Origin: Mitsuokella sp. oral taxon 131 str. W9106
GTDB lineage: Bacteria; Bacillota; Negativicutes; Selenomonadales; Selenomonadaceae
Assembly: GCF_000469545.1 (NCBI RefSeq)
Contig: NZ_KI273056.1
Span: 1-64,000, forward strand
Direction of reading: 5' to 3'
DNA length: 64,000 nt
Under the pieces are notes generated by a model. The model was not told the origin of the DNA. It made no database searches and saw only the letters and a list, made by a program, of their open reading frames with translations. Positions 26,365-35,192 of this stretch are shown piece after piece. The stretch's first letter is position 1. Every line of letters starts with the position of its first letter. A program made the position numbers and the translations under genes.

Positions 26365-27282
26365 TCACTGCGTCTGGACGCCGTAGAGCGTCGTTTCCGC
26401 TTTCGTCTGGACGTAGACTTCCGTGCCTTCCGGCAGCTCGATGTTCTTGCCATGGACAAACGCACCTGCAATGACGCCGATCGGTCCCAATATGACCATG
26501 CCGGCGAGGCTCGCACCGGCTGCCATCGCGAGATTCTTCATTTCTTCCTTCGCCTCTTCGCCGACGAAGGTATCGACTTCCGTTCCGTCGATCGCCTTCG
26601 TCTGCTTGAAGTCGACCTCGACCTTTGCATTCCGCCCGAAGTTGCGCGCGGGCTTCGCCTTGGTCACGACGCCTTCCCCCGGAAGCCCCTTCGCGAAGAT
26701 GAGCTTGCCGTCGACGATGACATCATCGGCGACCTTGTACTTCACGGTATCGCCTACCTTGATATTCTTCGTGCTGACCGGCGTGACGAGCGCGACCTTT
26801 ATCAGCGTGTTCGCCGGCACGGCAATCGGCGCCATCGGCAGTGTCGCCGTGCCGAACGAGATCTTCGCGAGCGCCGCGATGCGCTTCTTGTACGTGCCCT
26901 CGCTCGTCTGCCCCGCAAGCCGGATCTCCAGATTCGCGACGCGGTTCTCGACCGAGTCCATGCTGACTTCATGCGTCACGTTCCACTCGATCGCGTTGAG
27001 TTCTGCGAGGATCGAGGGATACGTGCTGTTCGTGTAGACCTCGTCGTAGATGGCATTGACACGTGCCATGAGGCTGCCCGTGCGGTTCCCTCCGTCGTAG
27101 TCCTTCTCCAGTTTGATGATTCGGTCGAGCAGCGCGCCCGTCTGCGGCGTTCCGTAGGTATCCTTTTCGATGAGTTCGAGCTTGTCCTGCACGGTATCCG
27201 GCGTCGCCGCAGCGACGATGCCCATCGAGGACACGAGAAAAATCGCGCAGAGAAGCGCAGAAAAGAATTTGCGAAGCGTCAT
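26365..27282 (-). CDS. Exported protein with short helical repeats, function unknown
   Basis: This 305-residue protein starts with a signal peptide (cleavage near VAAA-TP, residue 27). Residues 35-145 contain four or five degenerate 20-residue units, for example LELIEKDTYGTPQTGALLDR and IIKLEKDYDGGNRTGSLMAR, with later copies at about 75-96 and 115-134. The second half (about 150-300) has beta-rich segments and a hydrophobic Gly/Ala stretch, AAGASLAGMVILGPIGVIAG, which may be a membrane hairpin. ATG 27282 is chosen because GGAGG precedes it and a signal peptide follows at once. It is 15 bases upstream of yybS and so heads the yybS-gdpP-rplI-lonC-dnaB transcript. Confidence 0.75.
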   Translation of the reverse strand: MTLRKFFSALLCAIFLVSSMGIVAAATPDTVQDKLELIEKDTYGTPQTGALLDRIIKLEKDYDGGNRTGSLMARVNAIYDEVYTNSTYPSILAELNAIEWNVTHEVSMDSVENRVANLEIRLAGQTSEGTYKKRIAALAKISFGTATLPMAPIAVPANTLIKVALVTPVSTKNIKVGDTVKYKVADDVIVDGKLIFAKGLPGEGVVTKAKPARNFGRNAKVEVDFKQTKAIDGTEVDTFVGEEAKEEMKNLAMAAGASLAGMVILGPIGVIAGAFVHGKNIELPEGTEVYVQTKAETTLYGVQTQ

Positions 27283-27359
27283 GATATGCCTCCATTCGTC
27301 CAAATCATACGCGCATGACGAGCGCCGCCATGCCGCGTTTCTTTATACCGATATTTCGT

Positions 27360-27368
27360 ATTATATCA
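27360..27368 (-). promoter_or_regulatory. Extended -10 promoter of the yybS-gdpP-rplI-dnaB transcript
   Basis: On the minus strand TGA-TATAAT (27368-27360) forms an extended -10; the -35 region is poor. Confidence 0.5.
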
Positions 27369-27437
27369 TATTTCTTCTGCGAATGCGAAAAAGGATTTCC
27401 GCATGCGGACAGCCGTAGTCCCAGTAGTCCCATTATA

Positions 27438-27479
27438 GGGAAACTGCCCCGTCACGTCAATGTGAGGGGCAGTCTCCCT
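27438..27479 (-). terminator. Probable terminator of fumC
   Basis: On the minus strand GACTGCCCCTCAC pairs with GTGACGGGGCAGT around a six-base loop. The T-run is short (TTT), so the hairpin is strong but the terminator signal moderate. Confidence 0.65.
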
Positions 27480-27508
27480 GTCGTTGTCTCTTCGGTTTTG
27501 CTCGACGA

Positions 27509-28873
27509 TCAGACCATCTCTTCCGGGTGGAACACTTCGTCAAACCTCTCCGCCGATAGGAAGCCGAGCGCAACGCACGCTTCCTTGAGCGAAATATTTT
27601 CTGCAAACGCCTTGTGGGCGGTCTTCGCCGCCTTCTCGTATCCGATGTACGGGTTGAGCGCCGTCACGAGCATGAGGGAACGGTGCAGGTTCTCATGCAT
27701 CTTCTCCCGGTTCGCCTTGATCCCCCGCACGCAGCGAAGGTCAAACGAACGGAGCGAGTCGGCGAGCAGCCGGACGGACTGCAGGAAATTGTAGATCGTG
27801 ACGGGCATGAACACGTTCAGCTCAAAATTGCCCTGCGAAGCAGCTATGCCGACGGCCGTATCGTTCGCCATGACCTGCACGGCGACCATCGTGACGGACT
27901 CGCACTGCGTCGGATTGACCTTGCCCGGCATGATCGAGCTGCCCGGCTCATTTGCGGGAATCTGGATCTCGCCGAGGCCGCAGCGCGGGCCACTCGCGAG
28001 CCAGCGCACGTCGTTTGCCATCTTCATCATATTGGCGGCAAGCCCCTTCAGCGCGCCGTGCGCGAAAACCATTTCGTCCTTGCTCGAAAGCGCGTGGAAC
28101 TTGTTCGGTGCCGTGACGAAGTCGAGCCCCGTGAGATCGCTGATCATGCGCGCGACCTCCACATCGAATCCCTTCGGCGCATTGAGTCCCGTGCCGACGG
28201 CCGTCCCGCCGAGTGCAAGCTGCTTCAAAAAGGGAAGCGCCTGCACAATCATCGCACGCGATTCCGTCAGCATCGCGCGCCATCCGCTGATCTCCTGTGA
28301 AAACGCAATGGGAACGGCATCCTGCAAATGCGTCCGCCCCGTCTTGACGATTCCCTCGTTCTCCTCGATGAGGCGTGAAAGCGTTGCCGCGAGCGCGTCG
28401 ATGCTCGGCAGAAGCGTGTCCTCTATCGCAATGGCAGCCGCGATATGCATGGCGGTCGGGAACGTGTCGTTCGAGCTTTGCGACATATTGCAATGGTCAT
28501 TCGGATGCAGGAGCTTTTCTCCCGCGATCTCATTGCCGCGGTTCGCGATGACCTCGTTGACGTTCATGTTCGACTGCGTGCCGCTGCCCGTCTGCCAAAC
28601 GGAAAGCGGGAAATGCCCGTCGAGCTTGCCGTCGAGGATCTCATCGCATACGCTTGCGATCACGGCACGTCTCTTTTCGTCGAGCTTGCCGAGCTTGTGA
28701 TTGGCAAATGCCGCGCCCTTCTTCAGGACGGCAAACGCGCGGATGACCTCGCGTGGGATCGTCTCCGTGCCGATCGGAAAATTCTCGTGGCTGCGCTGCG
28801 TCTGCGCGCCCCAATAGCGATCCGCCGGCACGCGGACCTCGCCGAGCGAGTCGTGTTCTACTTTGTATTCCAT
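27509..28873 (-). CDS. fumC: Class II fumarase
   Basis: This 454-residue iron-independent fumarate hydratase interconverts fumarate and malate. The family signature GSSIMPGKVNPTQCE is intact, with the catalytic Ser in its flexible loop, and SGTQSNMNVNEV and TGRTHLQDAVPI are also present. Length is typical. It coexists with an oxygen-sensitive class I fumarase encoded at 34.6-36.0 kb; such pairs usually give redundancy under oxidative or iron-poor conditions (known from other bacteria). It follows gpmA by 48 bases with no visible terminator between, so both may share a transcript. Confidence 0.95.
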   Translation of the reverse strand: MEYKVEHDSLGEVRVPADRYWGAQTQRSHENFPIGTETIPREVIRAFAVLKKGAAFANHKLGKLDEKRRAVIASVCDEILDGKLDGHFPLSVWQTGSGTQSNMNVNEVIANRGNEIAGEKLLHPNDHCNMSQSSNDTFPTAMHIAAAIAIEDTLLPSIDALAATLSRLIEENEGIVKTGRTHLQDAVPIAFSQEISGWRAMLTESRAMIVQALPFLKQLALGGTAVGTGLNAPKGFDVEVARMISDLTGLDFVTAPNKFHALSSKDEMVFAHGALKGLAANMMKMANDVRWLASGPRCGLGEIQIPANEPGSSIMPGKVNPTQCESVTMVAVQVMANDTAVGIAASQGNFELNVFMPVTIYNFLQSVRLLADSLRSFDLRCVRGIKANREKMHENLHRSLMLVTALNPYIGYEKAAKTAHKAFAENISLKEACVALGFLSAERFDEVFHPEEMV

Positions 28874-28921
28874 AGCGATTTCTCCTTTCCCTACGTGCCC
28901 TTTCCTGCGCGCGGCCCTCCG

Positions 28922-29671
28922 TTACCCCTTGCTCTTTCCCTGATTGGCAACCGCTTCCATCTTCGCCTTCAGCGCCGCCTGGTCGCCGAGGTAGTAGTGG
29001 CGGACGACCTTGAACGCCTCGTCGAACTCGTAGACGAGCGGCACGCCCGTCGGGATGTTGACGGTTACGATCTCCTTCGGCGAAATATCGTCGAGGTACT
29101 TCACGAGCGCGCGCAGCGAGTTCCCGTGTGCGGCGACGAGAACGCGGCGGCCTGCCTTCATGTCCTTCTCAATCGTCTCCTTGTAGTAGGGAACGACGCG
29201 CGCAATCGTCGTCTCAAGGCTCTCGGCAAGCGGCAAGTCCTCCGCTGCAACATTGCGGTAGGCGGGCTGCTTCTGTGGTGCGCGCTCGTCGTCCGGCGTA
29301 AGCGCAGGCGGCTTCACGTCGAACGAGCGCCGCCAGATCTTCACCTGCTCCTCGCCGTACTTCGCTGCCGTCTCCGCCTTGTTCAGCCCCTGAAGCGCGC
29401 CGTAATGGCGCTCGTTGAGCTTCCACGACTTGTGCACAGGCAAGAAGTCGCGGTCCATGACATCGAGGACGTGCCCGAGCGTGTGGATTGCCCGCTTGAG
29501 GTATGACGTGTAGCAGACATCGAAATCAAAGCCCTCATCCTTCAGGAGCTGCCCGCCCTGCCTTGCTTCCGCGCGCCCCTGTTCGCTGAGGTCGACGTCC
29601 GTCCAGCCCGTAAACAAGTTTAACTTATTCCACTCACTTTCGCCATGGCGTAAGAGTACAAGTTGATGCAT
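28922..29671 (-). CDS. gpmA: 2,3-bisphosphoglycerate-dependent phosphoglycerate mutase
   Basis: This 249-residue glycolytic enzyme interconverts 3- and 2-phosphoglycerate. The histidine phosphatase signature [10 protein letters not shown] carries the phosphorylated His, with partner residues in [11 protein letters not shown] and the second His in [11 protein letters not shown]. Length is typical of the cofactor-dependent form. AGGAGGG precedes the ATG. A perfect 14-bp palindrome lies inside its promoter spacer, which suggests direct transcriptional control. Confidence 0.96.
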   Translation of the reverse strand: MHQLVLLRHGESEWNKLNLFTGWTDVDLSEQGRAEARQGGQLLKDEGFDFDVCYTSYLKRAIHTLGHVLDVMDRDFLPVHKSWKLNERHYGALQGLNKAETAAKYGEEQVKIWRRSFDVKPPALTPDDERAPQKQPAYRNVAAEDLPLAESLETTIARVVPYYKETIEKDMKAGRRVLVAAHGNSLRALVKYLDDISPKEIVTVNIPTGVPLVYEFDEAFKVVRHYYLGDQAALKAKMEAVANQGKSKG

Positions 29672-29705
29672 AGCAAACCCTCCTATTCGATTCCCCTATA
29701 CGACA

Positions 29706-29735
29706 AGTATACTCATTATCGTACGATAAAGCAAG
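29706..29735 (-). promoter_or_regulatory. gpmA promoter with a 14-bp palindrome in the spacer
   Basis: On the minus strand TTGCTT and TATACT are 17 bases apart, and the spacer contains TTATCGTACGATAA (29716-29729), a perfect palindrome. A protein bound there would sit between the -35 and -10 boxes. Confidence 0.6.
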
Positions 29736-29761
29736 AAGAACCTGTATCTTTATTCGGATCA

Positions 29762-29798
29762 GCGAAACAGGCGCGAGATTCTTCTCACGCCTGTTTCT
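29762..29798 (-). terminator. Hairpin terminator after the CDF transporter gene
   Basis: GAAACAGGCG (29764-29773) pairs with CGCCTGTTTC (29788-29797). The hairpin lies directly after the stop codon of the transporter gene; the T-run is short. Confidence 0.6.
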
Positions 29799-30718
29799 CA
29801 TAGTCGCCGATGGGATGCCGCATATACGCTTTCCTTCGTCTCGTCTTCATGCGATTCGGCAGGCTCTGGATGAATGATGACGTCGAACGTGCCAAACTCC
29901 GCGCGGATCCTTTTCTCCAGCTCATCACAGATCGCATGCACCCGCGCGAGGGGCATCGTGCCGTCAAAGAGCACGTGGACGTCGAGCAATTTGTAGGAGC
30001 CCGAACGGCGCGTGCGCAGGCAGTGGCAGTCTCGCACCTCCGGCACGCTCTCGATGAGGAACATAATGCGCGCTTCCGTTTCGAGCGGCAGGCTCGCGTC
30101 CGTAAGCTCCATCACCGACGCGCGCACCATGCGCCAGCCCGCGCGGAAGATAATGCCGGCGACGAAAATCGCGATGACGGGGTCAAGCCACGCCCAGCCC
30201 GTCATCCGCATGAGCACGAGGCCCAGAAGCACGCCGACCGACGTCCAAATATCGGATTGGAGGTGCAGTCCGTCGGCTTCGAGCGCCTGTGATCCCGTCC
30301 GCTTTGCGACGGCAATCAGGCGGCGTGAGACAAGGAAATTGACGGCAATCGAGAAGAGCATGATGGCGATGCCGTATTCGAGGAACTCCGGCACGGCCAT
30401 CTCGTCGAATTTGTCCACGGCTTCATAGAGGATGCCGAGCGCCGCCGCGACAATCAGCACGGCCTCAATGGCCGCCGAGAGGTTCTCAAACTTGCCGTGC
30501 CCGTAGTCGTGCTCGAGATCGGGCGGCACGGTGGACTTTCGCACCGCCCAAAAGGCGATGAGCGCAGCGACGAGATCGACGCCTGAGTGCAGCGCCTCCG
30601 AGACGAGACTGACGGCGCCGACGGAAAATCCGACGATGAGTTTCAAGAGGACAAGCACCGTATTCGAGCCGATCGAAAGCCATGCTGTGCGCTTCTTCAG
30701 CACATCGTTTTCCGTCAT
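29798..30718 (-). CDS. Cation diffusion facilitator family metal exporter
   Basis: This 306-residue inner-membrane antiporter exports divalent metal in exchange for protons. Six hydrophobic helices fill about residues 12-205, with the metal-site pairs HSGVD in helix 2 and HLQSD in helix 5. A cytoplasmic ferredoxin-like C-terminal domain (about 210-290) follows. Two HxxxD pairs are the pattern of zinc-type members, so zinc (or cadmium/iron) is likely but not proven. The gene follows a small exported protein by 14 bases, and the two form an operon with a strong promoter at 31209-31237. Confidence 0.88.
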   Translation of the reverse strand: MTENDVLKKRTAWLSIGSNTVLVLLKLIVGFSVGAVSLVSEALHSGVDLVAALIAFWAVRKSTVPPDLEHDYGHGKFENLSAAIEAVLIVAAALGILYEAVDKFDEMAVPEFLEYGIAIMLFSIAVNFLVSRRLIAVAKRTGSQALEADGLHLQSDIWTSVGVLLGLVLMRMTGWAWLDPVIAIFVAGIIFRAGWRMVRASVMELTDASLPLETEARIMFLIESVPEVRDCHCLRTRRSGSYKLLDVHVLFDGTMPLARVHAICDELEKRIRAEFGTFDVIIHPEPAESHEDETKESVYAASHRRL

Positions 30719-30732
30719 GGGAAATCCTCCTT

Positions 30733-31152
30733 TTACGGGCGTTTCGCCTGCATGATGAAGTCGACGATTTCCTTCATCGGCGAGTTCGCCCCATAGCGGC
30801 GGGGCAGCTCGACTGCCGCACTCGTCTCGATGGTTTCCTTCGTGTCGTATGCCTGCACTTCGGACGCCATGATGCGGTACGTCGACTTCGCGGGCTCGAA
30901 TTTCATCGCGTAGAGGTAGCGGCGATTGTCATCGGCGCGCACGACGGCAATGCGCGCGCAGACGTATGTGACAGGCGTATCGCCCTCTTTCGTATTCTCG
31001 TAGGAAATCGAGTCCGTGTCGACGTAGTATCCCGTCGAACCATTCGCGTCGACGAACTGCATGTCCTCCGCAAGACACACCCCCGACATAAAAAACAATG
31101 CCATGGCGACGAGGCAGGCGCCATTTCGAATCACGTTCCATTTCATTTTCAT
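30733..31152 (-). CDS. Small exported protein, possibly surface-adhesin E-like
   Basis: This 139-residue protein has a signal peptide (about 1-29, cleavage near CLA-ED). The mature part reads as an alternating beta-strand protein: GYYVDTDSISYEN, VTYVCARIAVV, RRYLYAMKFEP, YRIMASEVQAYD. This pattern reminds me of the small adhesin E-like proteins common in Negativicutes, but the match is weak and I make no functional claim. ATG 31152 has AGGAG 4 bases upstream; ATG 31146 is an alternative. It is the first gene of the operon with the CDF exporter, so an envelope role in metal handling is conceivable (speculation). Confidence 0.65.
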   Translation of the reverse strand: MKMKWNVIRNGACLVAMALFFMSGVCLAEDMQFVDANGSTGYYVDTDSISYENTKEGDTPVTYVCARIAVVRADDNRRYLYAMKFEPAKSTYRIMASEVQAYDTKETIETSAAVELPRRYGANSPMKEIVDFIMQAKRP

Positions 31153-31208
31153 CCATCTCCTAAAAAACAAGGCAGGCGGAGCCATCCTGCTGCGGCATTT
31201 ATCTAGTT

Positions 31209-31237
31209 ATTATACGTCGCGCGAAGAGGCGCGTCAA
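31209..31237 (-). promoter_or_regulatory. Promoter of the exported protein-CDF operon
   Basis: Minus-strand TTGACG (31237-31232), 17-base spacer, TATAAT (31214-31209). Confidence 0.8.
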
Positions 31238-31255
31238 GGTTCCTCCTCCCATGCA

Positions 31256-31290
31256 AAACGCCGGCCTCCCAAAATGGGAAGCCGGCGTAA
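31256..31290 (-). terminator. Terminator of the fumarase-fumarate reductase operon
   Basis: ACGCCGGCCTCCC (31259-31271) pairs with GGGAAGCCGGCGT (31276-31288) with one wobble. A TTTT run follows on the minus strand, 35 bases beyond the last stop codon. Confidence 0.8.
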
Positions 31291-31322
31291 CATGCCAGCG
31301 AATCGCAGGCCATGGTCAATGG

Positions 31323-32075
31323 TCAATGGTCGAAGATGTTCCTGAGTGCCTGCTTGTTGACATCGCGGTTGAGCTGCGCGAGATACGTCGTGAGCTTGAT
31401 GTTCTTGGGGCAGACCTCGACGCAGTTTTGGCTGTTGCCGCAGCTCGTAATGCCACCCTTTTCCATGAGCGCATTGAGCCGGATCGGCGCATCGTACTTG
31501 CCGAGCGGATGCAGGTTGAAAAGATATGCCTGCACCGTCGGCGCAGGGCCGATGAAGTCGGACTGCGGACCGACGTTCGGGCATGCCTCAAGGCAGCAGC
31601 CGCACGTCATGCAGTGCGAGATCTCGTAAGCCGTCTGCGCCGTGTACGGGTTCTGCCCCGGCGCGTCCTTGCTGTCCCACGACCCATCGACTGCGACCCA
31701 GCCATGGATGCGCTTGAGACTCTCAAACATGACGGAGCGGTCAATGAGGAGATCGCGGATGACGGGGAACGTGCGGGCCGGCGCGAGATGGATCGGCTGG
31801 TCGAGCTTGTCGACGAGCGAGCAGCATGCCTGACGTGCCTTGCCGTTGATGACCATCATGCAGGCGCCGCAGACCTTCTCGAGGCAGTTGCACTCCCAAA
31901 CGACCGGAGCGACGGTCTTGCCGTCGACGGTGACGGGGTTCTTCTGGATTTCCATCAGGGCTGCGACGACGTTCAGCCCCGGACGATAGTCGACATCGAA
32001 TTCCTGCGTGTACGGCTTATCGTTTGGGCCGTCCTGCCGCTCGATGACGAAACGAACTTTCTTCTGTTCTGCCAT
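31323..32075 (-). CDS. sdhB: Fumarate reductase/succinate dehydrogenase iron-sulfur subunit
   Basis: This 250-residue electron-transfer subunit carries the three classical clusters: [2Fe-2S] ligands in CNCLEKVCGACMM and a following Cys, [4Fe-4S] in CMTCGCCLEACP, and the third-cluster cysteines in SCGNSQNCVEVCP. It links the flavoprotein to the membrane cytochrome. In an anaerobe of this type the complex most likely runs as fumarate reductase with menaquinol (inference from context). It is the last gene of the operon, 23 bases after sdhA. Confidence 0.94.
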   Translation of the reverse strand: MAEQKKVRFVIERQDGPNDKPYTQEFDVDYRPGLNVVAALMEIQKNPVTVDGKTVAPVVWECNCLEKVCGACMMVINGKARQACCSLVDKLDQPIHLAPARTFPVIRDLLIDRSVMFESLKRIHGWVAVDGSWDSKDAPGQNPYTAQTAYEISHCMTCGCCLEACPNVGPQSDFIGPAPTVQAYLFNLHPLGKYDAPIRLNALMEKGGITSCGNSQNCVEVCPKNIKLTTYLAQLNRDVNKQALRNIFDH

Positions 32076-32098
32076 TTTCTTATCCTCCCTCTTATCTC

Positions 32099-33922
32099 TT
32101 ATTCTTTCTTCGCTACGGCGTAGTTGCGCAGGCGAGGCTTGATAAGAGAGTGATCAAACTCGCGGTAGGTGACTTCCGGCTCTTCCGTTTCCTTGTTGAA
32201 GGAGACGATGGTGGTCTTCATGAAGCGTGCGTCATCACGCGGCATGAAGACGAGGTCGCCGTTTTCGTCGAGCTTGCGCTCGCCGTTCTCAAGGACGATC
32301 TTCGCATGCGCGCCGCGCGACTCGTCGCGCAGCAGCGCCGCCTTCGTGATCGCCATCGCGTAGATGATCATGTTGCGGAGCTGGCGGACGAACATCGCTT
32401 CCTGGTTCGCCCACGTGCCGTGATCCGTGACACCGATCGAATCCCAGCGCCTCAGGATGCCCTTGAGCTCCTTGAGGCACTCGGCCAGTCCGTTGTTGTC
32501 GCGCTCGACTGAGACGTACTTGTACATGATGTCGCCAAGCTCATGGTGCAGGCGGTGCGCATTTTCCGTGCCGTTCATCGCACGGATGCGGTCGAATTCC
32601 TCGGCGCACTCCTTGCGCGCCGCCTCCATCTCCTCCGGCGTGAGCGCATCGCCGAGCTCGCCGGAACGTGCGAGGCGCAGGCTCTCAGGGCCGGCGACGA
32701 CGCCCGAATACGTTGCCGAAAGCAGCGAGTTCGCGCCGAGGCGGTTTGCGCCGTGGTACTGGTAATCGCACTCGCCGGCTGCCATGAGGCCAGGGATGTT
32801 CGTATGATGCTTCGTATCGACCCAGATGCCGCCCATCGAGTAGTGAATCGACGGAAAGATCTCCATCGGGACCTTGCGCGGATCTTCGCCGACGAAGTCG
32901 TCGTACATCTCCAAGATGCCGCCGAGCTTGCGCTCGAGGTAGTCGGCTGGGATATGCGAGAGATCGAGGTAGACGCGGTTCGGGTTCTTCATGCCGAGCC
33001 CCATGTGGACGACGACCTTGTAGATCGCACGCGATGCGACGTCACGCGGAACGAGGTTGCCGTATGCAGGGTACATATCCTCAAGGAAATACCAGCGCTC
33101 CTTCTCGCCCGTCTGCGGGTTCTTGCGGTAGACCCAGACGCGTCCGCCCTCGCCGCGGCAAGCCTCGCTCATCAGGCGGTTCTTGTCCGAGCCCGGGATA
33201 GCCGTCGGATGGATCTGCAGGAACTCCGGGTTGCCGATCTCAGCGCCCTGCTGGTACGCGGAGCTGACCGCCGAGCCGTTGCAGATCGTCGAGGCCGTGC
33301 AGCGGCCGTAGACCTGGCCGGGGCCGCCCGTCGCGAGAATGACGACGTCCGCGGCAAAAGCCTTGATCTCATTCGAGTTCATGTTCTGCGCGACGATGCC
33401 GCGGCAGATCCCCTGCTTGTTCTTGATGATCTTGATGAATTCCCAAAACTCATATTTTTTGACCGTGCCCTTCGTCTCCCAGCGGCGAACCTGCTCGTCG
33501 AGTGCATAGAGGAGCTGCTGCCCCGTCGTCGAGCCGGCAAATACCGTGCGCTTGTTCTTCTGCCCGCCGAAGTTGCGGAGGTCGAGCGTTCCCTCAGACG
33601 TGCGCGTGAAAGGGACGCCCATGCGGTCAAACATCTTGACGAGCTTCGGCGCCATCTCGACCATGCCTTTGACCGCTCCCTGGTCGGCGAGGAAGTCGCC
33701 GCCGTAAACCGTGTCGTCGAAGTGCTCGTAGATCGAGTCGTGCTCGCCTTTCGTATCCATGCAGGCATTCATGCCGCCCTGTGCGCAAAGCGAATGCGAA
33801 CGCTTGACGGGGCAGTAGGAGAAGAGGTCGACGGAACTGCCGTCCTCACAGATCTTGAGCGTGGCCATGAGGCCTGCGAGACCGCCGCCCACGATAATGA
33901 TTTTTGCTGGTTTTTTAGCCAT
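32099..33922 (-). CDS. sdhA: Fumarate reductase/succinate dehydrogenase flavoprotein subunit
   Basis: This 607-residue catalytic subunit has a covalently bound FAD. The N-terminal dinucleotide fold is IIIVGGGLAGLMATL, the FAD-linking His segment is SHSLCAQGGMN, and the active-site Arg/His region includes HPTAIPG and SEACRGEGGRVW. Length and the order cytochrome-flavoprotein-Fe/S match the Bacillus/Wolinella type B enzyme. It interconverts fumarate and succinate at the inner membrane. It follows the cytochrome gene by 21 bases. Confidence 0.95.
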   Translation of the reverse strand: MAKKPAKIIIVGGGLAGLMATLKICEDGSSVDLFSYCPVKRSHSLCAQGGMNACMDTKGEHDSIYEHFDDTVYGGDFLADQGAVKGMVEMAPKLVKMFDRMGVPFTRTSEGTLDLRNFGGQKNKRTVFAGSTTGQQLLYALDEQVRRWETKGTVKKYEFWEFIKIIKNKQGICRGIVAQNMNSNEIKAFAADVVILATGGPGQVYGRCTASTICNGSAVSSAYQQGAEIGNPEFLQIHPTAIPGSDKNRLMSEACRGEGGRVWVYRKNPQTGEKERWYFLEDMYPAYGNLVPRDVASRAIYKVVVHMGLGMKNPNRVYLDLSHIPADYLERKLGGILEMYDDFVGEDPRKVPMEIFPSIHYSMGGIWVDTKHHTNIPGLMAAGECDYQYHGANRLGANSLLSATYSGVVAGPESLRLARSGELGDALTPEEMEAARKECAEEFDRIRAMNGTENAHRLHHELGDIMYKYVSVERDNNGLAECLKELKGILRRWDSIGVTDHGTWANQEAMFVRQLRNMIIYAMAITKAALLRDESRGAHAKIVLENGERKLDENGDLVFMPRDDARFMKTTIVSFNKETEEPEVTYREFDHSLIKPRLRNYAVAKKE

Positions 33923-33943
33923 TGCTATGCTCCTTTTCTCGCC

Positions 33944-34567
33944 TTAAATGAAGTAGCTGCCCATGAATACGAGCGTCACGAGGCAGAGAACGGCGCAAAG
34001 GCACATGCTCAGCACGTTGATGACGCTTTGAACGCGCGGGCCCTTTGCGATGCCCCACGTCATGCAGAACGTCGTGATGCCGTTCGTGAAGTGGAAGATC
34101 GCGGCGAACATGCCAAGGATGTAGAGCACCGTGAACACGGGATGCGACGTGAAGTACGTCTGCAGGAGCTCATAGGAAATCGGCGTTCCCGTGATGCCCT
34201 TGACGAAGATGCGCAGGTAGAAGACGTGCCAAAGAAGAAATACGACGAGATACCATGCCGTCCAGCGCTGCAGCGCGAACTGCCAGTTGCGGACGTAGCC
34301 GTAATGCGACGGATTGTTCTTCGCCTGAAGCGCGATGTAGATGCCGTAGATGGCATGGAATAGGAGCGGTACGCCGATGCAGGTGACCTCGATCGCGACG
34401 AAGATCGGATGCGGGATCAGCTCCATCATCGCGAGTGCGCCGTTCAGCGCCTTCGGCCCGCCAATGGCCATGGAGTTCGTGAAGATGTGCTCGAAGAGCA
34501 CCAGCCCCAGCGCCAGGAGACCTACGAGGGAATGCAGGCGGCGCAGGTAAAAAGTAGTATGAAACAT
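33944..34567 (-). CDS. sdhC: Cytochrome b558 membrane anchor of fumarate reductase
   Basis: This 207-residue subunit has five hydrophobic helices, the layout of type B succinate:quinone oxidoreductases that bind two haems b in one polypeptide. Likely haem-ligand His residues are in RLHSLVGL, FEHIFTN, LLFHAIYG, LLWHVFYL and IFHFTNGI. No separate SdhD gene follows, as expected for this type. It comes 37 bases after the fumarase beta gene, so malate dehydration and fumarate reduction are transcribed together. Confidence 0.9.
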   Translation of the reverse strand: MFHTTFYLRRLHSLVGLLALGLVLFEHIFTNSMAIGGPKALNGALAMMELIPHPIFVAIEVTCIGVPLLFHAIYGIYIALQAKNNPSHYGYVRNWQFALQRWTAWYLVVFLLWHVFYLRIFVKGITGTPISYELLQTYFTSHPVFTVLYILGMFAAIFHFTNGITTFCMTWGIAKGPRVQSVINVLSMCLCAVLCLVTLVFMGSYFI

Positions 34568-34604
34568 GCTAAACCTCCTATCGGTAAGGTAGATTCTGAA
34601 GGAA

Positions 34605-35171
34605 TCAATATCCCTTCAGCGTGCGATACTTCTTTTGATTCTCCTCGTAGAGATTGCTGCCCTCCGAGTCGATGACGACGATGGCAGGGAAGTCCTCGAC
34701 CGTCAGGCGGGCGACGGCCTCAGGGCCGAGCTCTGGGTAGGCGAGCACCTCGTACTTCTTGACCGACTTCGCGATGAGCGCCGCCGCGCCGCCGACCGCA
34801 GCGAAATACGTGACGCCGTTCTTCTTCATGGATTCGACGACTTCCTTCGAACGTGAGCCCTTTCCGATCATGCCCTTGATGCCCTGCTCCAGCATCGTCG
34901 GCGTGTAGGCGTCCATGCGGCCGGACGTCGTCGGGCCGCAGGAGCCGATCGGGTCGCCGGGCTTTGCGGGCGTCGGGCCGAGATAATAGACCATCTGGTT
35001 GTGCCAGTCGACGGGGAGCTTCTCGCCCTTGGCGAGCGCCTCGCACATGCGCTTGTGCGCTGCGTCGCGCGCCGCGATGATCTCGCCCGAGATAAGGACG
35101 TTGTCGCCGATCCTGAGCTTGCGGCTCATTTCCTCCGTAAAAGGCGTATGGATGCGAATTGGTTCTGCCAT
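34605..35171 (-). CDS. Class I fumarase beta (C-terminal) subunit
   Basis: This 188-residue subunit is equivalent to the C-terminal part of E. coli FumA or to TtdB. Typical segments are GDNVLISGEIIAARDAAH, GPTPAKPG, GSCGPTTSGRMDAYTP and the Lys-rich GKGSRSKEVVESMKK. It pairs with the alpha subunit just upstream to form an oxygen-sensitive [4Fe-4S] hydratase. L(+)-tartrate dehydratase is the main alternative, but the operon with fumarate reductase argues for fumarase. ATG 35171 has GGAGGG 6 bases upstream. Confidence 0.88.
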   Translation of the reverse strand: MAEPIRIHTPFTEEMSRKLRIGDNVLISGEIIAARDAAHKRMCEALAKGEKLPVDWHNQMVYYLGPTPAKPGDPIGSCGPTTSGRMDAYTPTMLEQGIKGMIGKGSRSKEVVESMKKNGVTYFAAVGGAAALIAKSVKKYEVLAYPELGPEAVARLTVEDFPAIVVIDSEGSNLYEENQKKYRTLKGY

Positions 35172-35192
35172 GATATTCCCTCCTACCTGCAA

